This document shows, one piece after another, positions 16,331 to 26,079 of a stretch of 64,000 nt of DNA. The notes beneath the pieces are model-generated. The model was not told where the DNA came from and searched no databases. It saw only the letters and a list, made by a program, of their open reading frames with translations. Both the position numbers and the translations under genes were made by a program. This DNA comes from Bacteroides stercorirosoris (GTDB lineage Bacteria > Bacteroidota > Bacteroidia > Bacteroidales > Bacteroidaceae). The stretch covers positions 46,451 to 110,450 of the forward strand of contig NZ_FQZN01000022.1 in NCBI RefSeq assembly GCF_900142015.1. Direction: 5' to 3'. How positions within the stretch are numbered: the first letter of the stretch is position 1; every line of letters begins with the position of its first letter.

Positions 16331-17713
16331 ATGAATTTTATTCGAAGATACATTGAATATATGCTTTTAATAGGTCTTTATATTTGGATCTGTTATTGCT
16401 CAATCACTAATATGGGCTCAAATGCTGGCATCGTGTTCTTATTATTCGTAGTTTGTATTGCGATAAAGTCAGCTAGAGCGTCATTTTGTGTGATGGTTTC
16501 TCTGTTGTTTTCATCAATGGCAAGTTTGAATATGCCATCGCCAATTATCATCTCTTCTGCAATCATCTTTTTGTTCAATTTTAGAAGGCTTAGAATTAGT
16601 GGAAAACAATTATCATTATCCAAGTTGATTATTCCTTTTGTTTTCTACTTAGTCATTCGGATTGTTTCGTATTTATACACCATCAACGATGAATTGTTTA
16701 GTAGTGCAATTAATGTAGATTTCATTACATTTATCAGCCTTTGCCTTGCATTACTTCTTCTAAACGACGCAGATGATGTCGTTTTTGTTGAACGATGGAT
16801 AGGTCTGTTAGGAATATTGGCTACCGGATATGGATTGTACTACTTCTTGAATAACGAAACAGCATACTTAGGTGAAATTTATGCTGGTACTGATTTTGCA
16901 GGAAAGGGAGTGCTTGGAGATGATCTGATTAAGGCTTGGTTGAGGTGGGTGCCTATAGATAAAGAACCAAATTTCTTGGCAGCTTTGCTTTTGTTCCCAT
17001 TTGGTTATTGGTTGTCTTTGGTATCTAATAAAATCACAGTAGGGTCAATGGTTGGCTTATCAATTACATACTTAGGTATTCTTTTTACCTATAGCAGATC
17101 TTCATTTTTGGTATCAACCCTGATCTTGCTGTATGTTTTGTTTGTGAATAAAAAAGAAAGTTTCTATTGTGTTTTATTGTGTGTAATAGGTCTCTTTATT
17201 GGAGTTTTTCTTTATTTTCCAGAAGTTGTAGACAGAATTTTCTCAATCAATGATAACATCAAATCAGAAGGAGGATCAGGTAGGTTCGAGTTATGGTCTG
17301 AGGCCATTATTAATTTTATGTCAAACCCTATATTGGGAGTTGGAACAGGGCAAACACCAGCTTACTCGCCATCTCGTTTGGGCACACATAATCTATTCCT
17401 ACAGATTCTAGGAGAGAATGGAATTTTAGGGTTTTCACTATTCTCTTTTATTTGGTTATCTGCATTTACTCGAATGAAAAGGTATCTTTCATGTAATTCC
17501 TTCTATTTTTATGCCTTTCTGGGTTATTCTATTAATCTGATGACAGTGCACAATTTTGATTTGAGAATTCCTTTCTTTGTAGTTTTGCTATTCTATGCCT
17601 ATGTGCAATCTATTAACAAGCCTCAAAGTACTATTAAACGGCCAGTTTACAGCCAACAGAAATCAAAGCGAAAGAGCCTGTTATCCAATAAAACAGAGTA
17701 TTCACTGAAGTAG
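16331..17713 (+). CDS. O-antigen polymerase / ligase-like protein (Wzy candidate)
   Basis: A 460-residue integral membrane protein with about 11-12 hydrophobic segments and one large periplasmic loop after the segment near 210 (WVPIDKEPNFLAALLLFP). SRSSFLVSTL and GSGRFELWSEAIINFMSNPILGVGTG are the usual Wzy/WaaL-family signatures, as is GTHNLFLQILGENGILG. It should polymerise repeat units in the periplasm. The only such gene in the locus. Confidence 0.85.
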   Translation: MNFIRRYIEYMLLIGLYIWICYCSITNMGSNAGIVFLLFVVCIAIKSARASFCVMVSLLFSSMASLNMPSPIIISSAIIFLFNFRRLRISGKQLSLSKLIIPFVFYLVIRIVSYLYTINDELFSSAINVDFITFISLCLALLLLNDADDVVFVERWIGLLGILATGYGLYYFLNNETAYLGEIYAGTDFAGKGVLGDDLIKAWLRWVPIDKEPNFLAALLLFPFGYWLSLVSNKITVGSMVGLSITYLGILFTYSRSSFLVSTLILLYVLFVNKKESFYCVLLCVIGLFIGVFLYFPEVVDRIFSINDNIKSEGGSGRFELWSEAIINFMSNPILGVGTGQTPAYSPSRLGTHNLFLQILGENGILGFSLFSFIWLSAFTRMKRYLSCNSFYFYAFLGYSINLMTVHNFDLRIPFFVVLLFYAYVQSINKPQSTIKRPVYSQQKSKRKSLLSNKTEYSLK

Positions 17714-17721
17714 TATATATA

Positions 17722-18717
17722 ATGAAAGTATTATTTGTACCCCCTATGTCATACCCCCTTCATATGGGCGGTTTTGAATCTCAGGTAATGCACATATATA
17801 GAGAATTGATAGAACTGGGAATTGACGTTGACTGGTATAACTTATCAAACACTGAAATTCGTCAATACGATATCATTCATTTACATTCTTCGGTTACGGA
17901 GTTTTTACCAATAGTGCAAAGGGCAAAAGAACTTGGTAAGAAGATTGTTGTAACTCCTATGATAGGTAGTCCTAGATATTCTAATAAATCATATCAATTT
18001 AAACTACTTGCATCAAGATTTCCAGGTCTTTTCTATGTAATGAAGAGATTCAACCAAATATTTTCTATGGTAGATTGCTTTATTACTCTAACCAATTTTG
18101 AGAAGAACCGACTGAGAACTATATTTAAGATTGATAAAGAGATAAGCATTATCCCCAATGGTATAGACGATAGCTTTTTCTGCCAAGATGATACTTTCAT
18201 AAAGTTGCCATTTACTAATTATATCATAGTGGTGGGTAGAATAGAGTCCGACAAGAACCAACTACCATTGATAGAAATAGCCAATGAATTACAACTAAAT
18301 CTGTTAATAGTGGGAGAGCCCGGTATAGGTCAACAGGATTATTATCAACGATGTAAAAACATAGCTGGAAATAATGTCGTTTTTTGGGGTAAAGAAACTA
18401 ACCCCAATATCATGCGCCAACTATATAAAGAAGCCTATCTAACAGCAATTCCTAGTGTTACTGAGATGCTTCCGTTGGTAATATTTGAGAGTTTATCTCA
18501 ACATACCCCAGTTTTGTGTACAACACACTGTGGTATATATCCTGAACAGGTGCCAGGTTTGTTTTATACCAAACCTATAAAAGAAAAAATTCTCGAAAAC
18601 ATCAAAGGAATATGGAATTCTTGCTCATCTGTAGATATAGGGAGAAAAGGAATATATTCTTGGAATAATATTGCAAAACAGCATATCACTGTTTATCAAA
18701 AGTTAGTTGGTGAATAG
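17722..18717 (+). CDS. Glycosyltransferase, family 4 type (GT-B fold)
   Basis: A 331-residue enzyme, shorter than most GT4 members. N-terminal PPMSYPLHMGGFESQVMHIYREL, linker ISIIPNGIDDSFF, and a C-terminal nucleotide-sugar site VGRIESDKNQ, with PSVTEMLPLVIFESLSQHTPVL providing the family ExxxxxxxE motif. Adds one sugar of the repeat unit at the cytoplasmic face. Sugar specificity cannot be read. Confidence 0.85.
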   Translation: MKVLFVPPMSYPLHMGGFESQVMHIYRELIELGIDVDWYNLSNTEIRQYDIIHLHSSVTEFLPIVQRAKELGKKIVVTPMIGSPRYSNKSYQFKLLASRFPGLFYVMKRFNQIFSMVDCFITLTNFEKNRLRTIFKIDKEISIIPNGIDDSFFCQDDTFIKLPFTNYIIVVGRIESDKNQLPLIEIANELQLNLLIVGEPGIGQQDYYQRCKNIAGNNVVFWGKETNPNIMRQLYKEAYLTAIPSVTEMLPLVIFESLSQHTPVLCTTHCGIYPEQVPGLFYTKPIKEKILENIKGIWNSCSSVDIGRKGIYSWNNIAKQHITVYQKLVGE

Positions 18718-18784
18718 AAGAGTTTGAGAATAAAGTAATTTTCCTATATTAATCTTTTATTAAATTTCAAAGATTGAAGTTAAT

Positions 18785-19912
18785 ATGTACGATAAAGTAA
18801 TTCTCATACAGGTGGATTCCATTCTGGGTTATCCTCTTACCATAGCATTGATTAATGAGTTGGTGAATGCCGGCACTCAGGTAACGGTTCTCATTACCGT
18901 AGCAAGTGATCAATTGAAGGAGGTTCTTCCTCAGTCGGTAATCATAGAGAAAGTCGGTAAAGAGTATTCCTACAAGACTTCTGCCCTGACAAAACTAAAA
19001 GACTTGTTTGCTGTTCGTAAGAGCATCTGGAGGTATATCGATACCCACTATGATGAAGATACCCTCTTGTGGGTAATGTCAAACATCACCTTGAAGCATA
19101 TGGGCATGAAGCTGCTCGACTATCGCTACAACCTGCATCTGTTCGAACTGGTTGAAAAAGTAACATATATAGGCAGTCATTGGACATTTGGGCTTGACTT
19201 GGCAAAACTTGCTCATTATGCTCATAAAGTTATTGTTTGTGAGTATAATCGTGCTCAGATAACTCAGGCATGGTTAAAATTAACAGAACTCCCTTTAGTT
19301 ATTTCAAATAAACCAGTTGATAGTACGTTTGAAAGAAATTCTGATATAACAAAATCGGATGAAGCAAAAGATCTTATTAAAAAGTTGGTAAATAAGAAGC
19401 TCATTCTTTACCAAGGCGTAGTTGATGCTGAACGACCAATTGAAACAATAGCATCTGCAGTAGAAGAATTGAGTGATGATTATGTGTTTATGGTTATGAC
19501 AGGAAGTGATTGTTCTCATTTGAGAAAATATTCAAAGACAGTAATACTGTCATACATCACTGCACCATATCATTTAGAAGTGACAAGTCATGCTTTTATT
19601 GGAATTCTAATTTATACTCCTGTATATGGTACTTTTACTTCACCTTTGAATTCAATTTATTGCGCTCCAAATAAGTTGTTCGAATTTTCTCAATTTGGCA
19701 TTCCTATGCTTGGTAATGATATACCAGGATTAAGATACACTATTAGTTATAACAATATGGGCTGTTGTATTCCTTCGTTCAGTCTTGAAAATTTTAAAAA
19801 TGCCATTTCTAATATAACAGTCAATTATGATGTATATTCCGAAAATGCAAAAAAATTCTATTATAATGATAAGAAATCGCAAATAGTAAAAGAAGCATTA
19901 CAAAAAAAATAA
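18785..19912 (+). CDS. Glycosyltransferase (GT-B fold, divergent)
   Basis: A 375-residue protein with Rossmann-like VILIQVDSILGYPLTIALINELVNAG at the N-terminus, a mid-sequence KLILYQGVVDAERPIETI and the C-terminal APNKLFEFSQFGIPMLGNDIPG, where the KLFEFSQFGIP pattern is typical of GT4/GT1-like acceptor enzymes. It has no clean ExxxxxxxE motif, so the family is less certain than for its neighbours. Separated from the previous gene by 67 bp and from the SDR by 2 bp. Confidence 0.7.
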   Translation: MYDKVILIQVDSILGYPLTIALINELVNAGTQVTVLITVASDQLKEVLPQSVIIEKVGKEYSYKTSALTKLKDLFAVRKSIWRYIDTHYDEDTLLWVMSNITLKHMGMKLLDYRYNLHLFELVEKVTYIGSHWTFGLDLAKLAHYAHKVIVCEYNRAQITQAWLKLTELPLVISNKPVDSTFERNSDITKSDEAKDLIKKLVNKKLILYQGVVDAERPIETIASAVEELSDDYVFMVMTGSDCSHLRKYSKTVILSYITAPYHLEVTSHAFIGILIYTPVYGTFTSPLNSIYCAPNKLFEFSQFGIPMLGNDIPGLRYTISYNNMGCCIPSFSLENFKNAISNITVNYDVYSENAKKFYYNDKKSQIVKEALQKK

Positions 19913-19914
19913 TT

Positions 19915-20673
19915 ATGGAATTAGGTTTAAAATCAAAGAATATTCTTATTGTTGGTGGCAGTAAGGGAATAGGTGAAGGCATAGTTATTGGCTTCGCAAA
20001 AGAAAATTGTAATATCGTAAATATTGCACGTACAGAAGATCTTCTTGTCAAAGTAGGTAAGAAGGCTATTGCTATTGGTGCGGAATCATATAATTATGAA
20101 GTTGCTGATATCATGGAATGTAATACCAAACAGTTTGCAACAGATCTCATTGAAAAATATGGTATGTTTGATGTTATAGTTCACAATGTAGGGACGTCTC
20201 TCGTAAGTCGTGATTATTTGGCAGGCTATGATGATTGGGAGCATGCATTGAGAATGAATGCCCTTGCATCAATTGATATGAATAGTGTTCTTCTTCCACC
20301 TATGATTGAAAGAAAGAGCGGACGTGTAATTCATATCTCATCAATATCTGCTCAGATACTTCGTGGTAATCCACTTTACGCATCTTCTAAAGCATTCCTC
20401 AACGCATACATTACAACTGTTGGTCGTCAGTTGGCTCCTACGGGTATCCTTATGTGTTCTATTATGCCAGGTGCTGTGGCTTTTGAAGGCAGCTACTGGG
20501 ATAAATTTATAAAAGAAGGCAACCCTCGTGTTGATGACTTCCTTCGGCATCATCAGGCAGTTAACCGTTTTGGTACTCCTGAGGAGATTGCTAATGCAGT
20601 TATATTTATGGCAAGTGATAAGTCATCATTCATGCAGGCAACTAACATTCCTGTTGATGGTGCTAATATGTAA
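19915..20673 (+). CDS. Short-chain dehydrogenase/reductase
   Basis: A 252-residue SDR: cofactor loop GGSKGIGEG at about 14-22, NVG in the middle (HNVGTSL), Ser of HISSIS and catalytic Tyr-Lys in YASSKAFLNAY, ending with the usual FMASDKSSFMQATNIPVDGANM. The N-terminal Arg of NIARTED suggests NADP(H). It probably reduces a keto-sugar or the product of the transketolase pair encoded two genes later. Four genes (SDR, sugar transferase, two transketolase halves) are spaced 5-8 bp and likely co-translated. Confidence 0.85.
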   Translation: MELGLKSKNILIVGGSKGIGEGIVIGFAKENCNIVNIARTEDLLVKVGKKAIAIGAESYNYEVADIMECNTKQFATDLIEKYGMFDVIVHNVGTSLVSRDYLAGYDDWEHALRMNALASIDMNSVLLPPMIERKSGRVIHISSISAQILRGNPLYASSKAFLNAYITTVGRQLAPTGILMCSIMPGAVAFEGSYWDKFIKEGNPRVDDFLRHHQAVNRFGTPEEIANAVIFMASDKSSFMQATNIPVDGANM

Positions 20674-20679
20674 TAAGGT

Positions 20680-21333
20680 ATGAAAAGACTATTTGATATA
20701 ATTTTTAGTTTTATTGGATTGGTATGTTTATCGCCAATACTTTTGATTATTTCTTTAATTATTGTTACTGGATCAAAGGGCGGCGTTTTCTTCCGTGGTG
20801 TTCGTGTTGGTCAGCATGGTAAAGACTTCCGTATCTTTAAATTCAGAAGTATGAAACCTGATTGTGAAGGTAAGGGTAAGTGGAATGTTGGCGATGATGA
20901 TGATCGTATCACTCCTATTGGTCACTTCCTTCGCAAGAGTAAAGTTGATGAACTACCACAGTTGATAAATGTATTGAAGGGCGATATGAGTTTTGTTGGC
21001 CCTCGTCCTGAATTGCGCTACTATACTGATATGTATACCGAGTGCGAGATGGCTATTCTCGACCAGAAGCCAGGTATTACTGATTGGGCATCAATGGCTA
21101 ATATTGCTCAGTTCAAAGGATTTACAGAAGCAATTGATCCAGATGCTTATTATCTGAATGTAGTTCGTCCTTTGAAGTTGAAATTACAGCTTTATTATCG
21201 CAACCACCATTCGTTCCTCGGTGATATCAAGTGTATTTTTTGGACAGTATATAAGGTAATCACAAAGTCTGATAAATTACCAAAGGATGTTCAGGAGATA
21301 TTAGACAATTACGAAAAGAATCAAAAGAAATAA
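20680..21333 (+). CDS. Initiating sugar transferase (PglC/WbaP catalytic type)
   Basis: A 217-residue monotopic phosphoglycosyl transferase: one N-terminal hydrophobic segment (FDIIFSFIGLVCLSPILLI), then FFRGVRVGQHGKDFRIFKFRSM, RKSKVDELPQLINVLKGDMSFVGPRPE and KPGITDWA. It lacks the extra membrane domain of WbaP and is of PglC size. It should transfer a sugar phosphate to undecaprenyl phosphate and so start the repeat unit. Position in the middle of the locus rather than at its end is unusual but not exceptional. Confidence 0.9.
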   Translation: MKRLFDIIFSFIGLVCLSPILLIISLIIVTGSKGGVFFRGVRVGQHGKDFRIFKFRSMKPDCEGKGKWNVGDDDDRITPIGHFLRKSKVDELPQLINVLKGDMSFVGPRPELRYYTDMYTECEMAILDQKPGITDWASMANIAQFKGFTEAIDPDAYYLNVVRPLKLKLQLYYRNHHSFLGDIKCIFWTVYKVITKSDKLPKDVQEILDNYEKNQKK

Positions 21334-21338
21334 GATAT

Positions 21339-22352
21339 ATGGCAAATTGTAAATGGACAAGCGAGCAGCTTGCATGGAAAATTCGTCGACATGGTGTTGA
21401 GATGACTCACCTGAGTGGTGGTAGCCACCTTGGTGCAATCCTTTCTGTTGCTGATATTGTGGCAATATTGTATGCTGATGTATTGAATTACGATTCTAAG
21501 AATCCTAAATGGAAAGATCGCGACCGCTTTATCTTAAGTAAGGGTCATGCTGGCGCTTCTATATATGCTGCACTTGCTGAGTGTGGTTTCTTTGAAGTAG
21601 AAGAACTGAAGACTCATTATCAGAATGGTAGTCGTCTTTCTGGTCACGTATCTCATCACCTTCCTGGTGTTGAGTTCTCAACAGGTAGCCTTGGTCATGG
21701 TCTTGGTGCCGCTGCAGGTTTTGCTTTCGCATTGAAGAAAGACGGACGCAGTGAGCGCTCATTTGTTGTTCTTGGTGATGGCGAATGCGATGAGGGTAGC
21801 GTGTGGGAGGCAGCATTGTTTGCTAATCACTTCCGGTTGAACAATCTTTGCGCGATCGTTGACCACAATCATATGCAGAGTATGGACTTCAACGAGAATA
21901 CTCTGGAGATAGAAAACTTTGCGGAGAAGTGGGCATCATTTGGTTGGAATGTAATTGAGATTAACGGAAACGATCATAAAGAACTGAAGTATGCTTTCGC
22001 AAAGGTTGCAGAATATGCTGCTAATGATGAGCATAAGCCTACTGTAATTATAGCCAATACCATCAAGGGTTTTGGCATCCCATTCATGCAGAATGATATC
22101 CTTTGGCACTATCGTTTTCCGCATGATGGGTGGGAGTATGATTGTGCGGTTAGCGAGTTGCATAAGATAAAGCCAGCGGGTTGTGATGATCCTTATACTC
22201 CTAATGGCATCGAGAATCCTCAGTTGCCTACTGATAAGGATGACATCTACAATGATCACACATTCTCACACACTTGGAATACTACATATCCTGAGAAGAT
22301 GAGAAGAGTGGATGCTAAGATTGGAACAACAGAAAAGGTTCATAACGTATAA
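21339..22352 (+). CDS. Transketolase-like protein, N-terminal (thiamine diphosphate-binding) subunit
   Basis: A 337-residue protein with SGGSHLGAILSVADIVA, SKGHAGASIYAALAE, STGSLGHGLG and the ThDP motif GDGECDEGSVWEAALFANHF followed by DHNHMQ. This is the N-terminal third of a transketolase; the pyrimidine-binding and C-terminal domains are encoded by the next gene. Split transketolases in capsule clusters usually make or extend unusual sugars rather than serve central metabolism. The C-terminal 60 residues after the ThDP domain are extra and end in a polar tail. Confidence 0.9.
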   Translation: MANCKWTSEQLAWKIRRHGVEMTHLSGGSHLGAILSVADIVAILYADVLNYDSKNPKWKDRDRFILSKGHAGASIYAALAECGFFEVEELKTHYQNGSRLSGHVSHHLPGVEFSTGSLGHGLGAAAGFAFALKKDGRSERSFVVLGDGECDEGSVWEAALFANHFRLNNLCAIVDHNHMQSMDFNENTLEIENFAEKWASFGWNVIEINGNDHKELKYAFAKVAEYAANDEHKPTVIIANTIKGFGIPFMQNDILWHYRFPHDGWEYDCAVSELHKIKPAGCDDPYTPNGIENPQLPTDKDDIYNDHTFSHTWNTTYPEKMRRVDAKIGTTEKVHNV

Positions 22353-22360
22353 TTATAGAG

Positions 22361-23278
22361 ATGAGAGATACATTTGTAAGAACTTTGGTAGAACTTGCCA
22401 AAGAAGATAAAAATATAGAGCTCTTAACTGGAGACCTCGGATTTGGCGTTTTGCAACCTTTCTGGGAGAAGTGTCCTGATCAGTTTACAAATGCTGGCAT
22501 TGCTGAGCAGAACATGACAAGTGTGGCTGCTGGTATGGCACTCACAGGAAAGAACGTTTTCACATATAGTATTGGTAATTTCCCCACACTTCGTTGTATT
22601 GAGCAGATTCGTAACGATTGCGCTTACCATAATGCCAATGTAAAGGTTGTTTGTATTGGTGGTGGTTTCGTCTATGGTTCACTTGGAATGAGCCATCAGG
22701 CAACTGAGGATCTTGCAATTCTTCGTGCATTGCCTAATGTTGTAGTACTTGCACCTGCCGATCTTATAGAAGCTGAGGAATGTACTAAGGCATTAGCTAA
22801 GTATAAAGGAACAGCATACCTTAGACTTGGTCGTGGAGGTGAGAAACGTATTCACGATAAGATTGAGAACTTCCAGATTGGAAAGGCTATCAAGGTTTGC
22901 GATGGTGCGAAGATTGCTATCTTCTCAACAGGTGCTATTTTTGAGGAAGTAACTGTTGCAAAGGATGTTTTGAAAGCAAAGGGTATTAATCCTGCAGTTT
23001 ATACTTTCCCAACAGTTAAGCCTATTGATAAAGAAACAATCGAGCAGATTGCAAAGGATTTTGATCTGATTGTAACTTGTGAAGAACAAAATGTTATCGG
23101 TGGCTTTGGTTCTGCTGTTGCTGAGGTAATGACAGAGATGAAGCAGAGGAATGCTATATTACTTCGTGTTGGATTGAATGATGAGTACTCTGTTCGAGTG
23201 GGTAATCAGAAATACCTGAGAGGTCAATATGGTATTGATGCTGATGGTATTGTAGAAAAAATTTCAAAATTAATTTAA
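22361..23278 (+). CDS. Transketolase-like protein, C-terminal subunit
   Basis: A 305-residue partner: TGDLGFGVLQPFWEKCP, AGIAEQNMTSVAAGMAL with the catalytic Glu of the transketolase fold, SIGNFPTLRCIEQIRND, and the C-terminal domain (TVKPIDKETIEQIAKD, EEQNVIGGFGSAVAE). With the preceding gene it reconstitutes a full ThDP enzyme that would move a two-carbon (or decarboxylated) unit onto an aldose. Starts 8 bp after its partner. Confidence 0.9.
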   Translation: MRDTFVRTLVELAKEDKNIELLTGDLGFGVLQPFWEKCPDQFTNAGIAEQNMTSVAAGMALTGKNVFTYSIGNFPTLRCIEQIRNDCAYHNANVKVVCIGGGFVYGSLGMSHQATEDLAILRALPNVVVLAPADLIEAEECTKALAKYKGTAYLRLGRGGEKRIHDKIENFQIGKAIKVCDGAKIAIFSTGAIFEEVTVAKDVLKAKGINPAVYTFPTVKPIDKETIEQIAKDFDLIVTCEEQNVIGGFGSAVAEVMTEMKQRNAILLRVGLNDEYSVRVGNQKYLRGQYGIDADGIVEKISKLI

Positions 23279-23280
23279 TC

Positions 23281-24408
23281 ATGAGTAAGATTCTGCTTAC
23301 AGCAACAAACGCTATGATATTCCATTTTTTAGTTCCTCATATAGAGAAACTATTGGAGATGGGGCATCATGTTGAGATTGCTAGTACAGCTTTGGAAGGC
23401 TATGATGATTTATTGCGTAACCGTATAAAAGAAAAACCTGTAAAAATATCATATATACGCCTTAATAGAAGTCCATTTAGTCTATCAAATTATAAAGGAA
23501 TAATAGACTTAAAAAGAATCATTGATAATGATAGCTTTGATCTAATCTGGACTAATGAGCCAGTGATGAGTATTGCTACTCGATTAGCAGCGCGAAGCGC
23601 AAGAAAAAAAGGTACCAAAGTAGTATATATGGTACACGGATTCCACTTCTTTGATGGGTCATCAAAGGGTAGCTGGCTTATCTTTTACCCAATAGAGCGT
23701 ATAATGGCTAAATTTGCAGATTATCTAATTACAATTAACAAGGAAGATTTCAATAGGGGAAAGTCGTTTGGATTCAAAGACGTTTTCTATGTTCATGGTG
23801 TTGGATTGGATACAAAGAAATTCCGAGAAGCGAGTGTGGACAGGAGCCTAAAGAGAAAAGAAATTGGCATACCAAATAATGTCATTATGCTTCTTTCAGT
23901 AGGCGAGTTGGGGACTCGTAAAAATCACGAAGTGGTTATTAGAGCTCTTGGAGAACTTAAAGATAAGGACATTCATTATGCTATATGTGGTGAAGGCGTT
24001 CTTGAAGATTATCTAAAGAATCTTTGCAAAAAATTAGGTATAGCAGAGAATGTACATTTCCTTGGTTATCATAGAGATATTCCTGAAATATGCAAAGCAG
24101 CTGATATTTATGTTTTCCCATCTCAAAGAGAAGGCCTTGGAATAGGTGCCTTAGAAGGTATGGCTTCTGGTTTACCACTGATTTCATCCTACGTTAATGG
24201 TATCCGTGATTATACTGAAGATGGAGTTACAGGTTATACCATTCAGCCTTATAATATTGAAGGATATGCAATGGCAATTAGAAAGCTTGTTGATAATACA
24301 GGAGACAGAGCAAGGTTTGGTAGTCACAATATGATAGTCGCTCAAAAATTTGATGTTTGTAATACAATTCAAGAAATACCTGTTATCTTAGATGAAATAA
24401 TGAAATAA
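23281..24408 (+). CDS. Glycosyltransferase, family 4 type
   Basis: A 375-residue GT-B enzyme: N-terminal ATNAMIFHFLVPHIEKLLEMGHHVEIAS, then VHGFHFFDGSSKGS (the usual start for the Bacteroides GT4 group with EpsD-like similarity), LSVGELGTRKNHEVVIRAL and FPSQREGLGIGALEGMASGLP carrying the ExxxxxxxE motif. Ends in a 1-bp overlap (TAATG) with the next glycosyltransferase, so the two are translationally coupled. Confidence 0.88.
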   Translation: MSKILLTATNAMIFHFLVPHIEKLLEMGHHVEIASTALEGYDDLLRNRIKEKPVKISYIRLNRSPFSLSNYKGIIDLKRIIDNDSFDLIWTNEPVMSIATRLAARSARKKGTKVVYMVHGFHFFDGSSKGSWLIFYPIERIMAKFADYLITINKEDFNRGKSFGFKDVFYVHGVGLDTKKFREASVDRSLKRKEIGIPNNVIMLLSVGELGTRKNHEVVIRALGELKDKDIHYAICGEGVLEDYLKNLCKKLGIAENVHFLGYHRDIPEICKAADIYVFPSQREGLGIGALEGMASGLPLISSYVNGIRDYTEDGVTGYTIQPYNIEGYAMAIRKLVDNTGDRARFGSHNMIVAQKFDVCNTIQEIPVILDEIMK

Positions 24409-25487
24409 TGAAAAAGATCCTTTACTATCTTAGAGCTTTGAATATAGGAGGAGCAGAAACCTTTGTTTACAATGTGCTTGAGAAAATTGACACAGAACAG
24501 TACCATATTGATATTGTTCTTCAATCTGACAAGAATGAAAATGTTAGGTTATTAGAACTGTGTGAAAAGAAGGATGTGAAGATATTTTATACTTTACCTT
24601 TTGAGAAGCATTATTTTAAATCATACAAACAACTCCTTTCTATTGTTAAGGATAATGGCTATGATGTAATTCATTTGCATGCTAATTCTTTGATAAACAA
24701 TATACCGACTCTGGTTGCTCGTAAAGCGAAGTGTAAGTTCGTAGTCCATTCTCATAATAGTAACAATAATGTAGGAGGTGCTATTGGAAAATATATTCAT
24801 TATTTCAATAGATGGTTGATGAATCATGGAGAAGTTGTGCGTCTATCATGTAGTGATAAAGCTGCTAAATGGATGTTTGGTTCACAGAAATACCAATTAA
24901 TAAATAATGGTATTAATCTTGATACCTATAAATATAATAATCGATCAAGGATAGAATTACGTAAAAAATATAATATAGATGATAACATCCTAGTATGGGG
25001 GCATGTAAGTAGATTCGTAGAGGCTAAGAATCATGATTTTTTGATAAAATGCTTTGATTATTATAATAAAAAAAATCCAGAATCAAAGTTGGTGCTCGTT
25101 GGAGATGGGCCATTGTTTTTTAAAATAAAGACAGAAACAAACAAACCGAATATTATTTTTCTCGGGAGTATTTCTGAAACAAGTCGATTTTATTCAATGT
25201 TTGATTTGATGGTTTTTCCATCTTTATTTGAAGGATTACCATTTACATTAGTTGAAGCACAGGCATCAGGATTACCAATATTGGCTTCTGAAAATATTAC
25301 AAAACTCGTAAACATTACAGGCCTAATTAATTATCTATCACTCAATAAGTCTTTGGATGAATGGATTTCCCATATTCCTTCCAAATTATCTGAAACTCAA
25401 AGAGTAAAAACTTCTCAGATGATGAAGAATTCAGTATTTGATTCAGATACAACCATTAAACAAATAAGTAATTGTTATGAGAATTAA
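24408..25487 (+). CDS. Glycosyltransferase, family 4 type
   Basis: A 359-residue GT-B enzyme: LRALNIGGAETFVYNVLEKI at the N-terminus (typical of capsule GT4 members), HSHNSN, INNGINLDTYKY linker, WGHVSRFVEAKNHDFLI and PSLFEGLPFTLVEAQASGLPIL with the ExxxxxxxE motif. Overlaps the downstream acetyltransferase by 11 bp. Substrate unknown. Confidence 0.88.
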   Translation: MKKILYYLRALNIGGAETFVYNVLEKIDTEQYHIDIVLQSDKNENVRLLELCEKKDVKIFYTLPFEKHYFKSYKQLLSIVKDNGYDVIHLHANSLINNIPTLVARKAKCKFVVHSHNSNNNVGGAIGKYIHYFNRWLMNHGEVVRLSCSDKAAKWMFGSQKYQLINNGINLDTYKYNNRSRIELRKKYNIDDNILVWGHVSRFVEAKNHDFLIKCFDYYNKKNPESKLVLVGDGPLFFKIKTETNKPNIIFLGSISETSRFYSMFDLMVFPSLFEGLPFTLVEAQASGLPILASENITKLVNITGLINYLSLNKSLDEWISHIPSKLSETQRVKTSQMMKNSVFDSDTTIKQISNCYEN

Positions 25488-26061
25488 AGTGAAAATTCTA
25501 CTAGCTATTGTTCTATCATTTAGATATATACCGCATATTTTAAGCTATTATCTTAATAAAAATATTAGGGAAGATGTCCGTTTTTGGAGTAAGTGTTATA
25601 GCGTAGGATATAGCGGTTTAGTAGGTATGATGTATTTCCTGACTTATTATAAAGAATTTCGAAATGTAATGTATAAACGATTGAGAGTTTCTTTGCTGCA
25701 TAAAATTCTTCTCCCTCCCCTCAGCAGTTTATATATTACGACTTCGAGAGATAAAATAGGAAAAGCTTTGTTTATTCAACATGGTTTTGCTACGATAATA
25801 AGTGCAGAAAGTATAGGTGAATATTGCTGGATTAATCAACAAGTAACGATTGGTTATACGAAAAAATCTGTATCTCCTATGATTGGAAATAACGTACGCA
25901 TTCATGCTGGTGCTTTAGTTCTTGGTCAAATTCGAATAGGTGATAATTCTGTAATTGCTGCTGGTGCAACAGTTGTAGATGACGTACCTCCTAATAGTTT
26001 AGTATGTTCGCCAAAAGCTAAAGTTGTGAAAGTAAACGACCCACATAACACCTTTTCTTAA
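25477..26061 (+). CDS. Hexapeptide-repeat O-acetyltransferase (serine acetyltransferase-like)
   Basis: A 194-residue protein with an N-terminal basic/hydrophobic region and a beta-helix: KIGKALFIQHGFATIISAESIGEYC, NQQVTIGYTKKSVSPMIGNNVRIHAGALVLGQIRIGDNSVIAAGATVVDDVPPNSLV given here as separate turns (key positions: HGFATII, INQQVTIG, GAGA-like AAGATVV). Same type as the 11656 gene, so the capsule may carry two different acetyl groups. Last gene of the capsule operon; the IS66 end begins 19 bp after the stop. Confidence 0.85.
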   Translation: MRIKVKILLAIVLSFRYIPHILSYYLNKNIREDVRFWSKCYSVGYSGLVGMMYFLTYYKEFRNVMYKRLRVSLLHKILLPPLSSLYITTSRDKIGKALFIQHGFATIISAESIGEYCWINQQVTIGYTKKSVSPMIGNNVRIHAGALVLGQIRIGDNSVIAAGATVVDDVPPNSLVCSPKAKVVKVNDPHNTFS

Positions 26062-26079
26062 TAATTTATAGGTAAGCGT

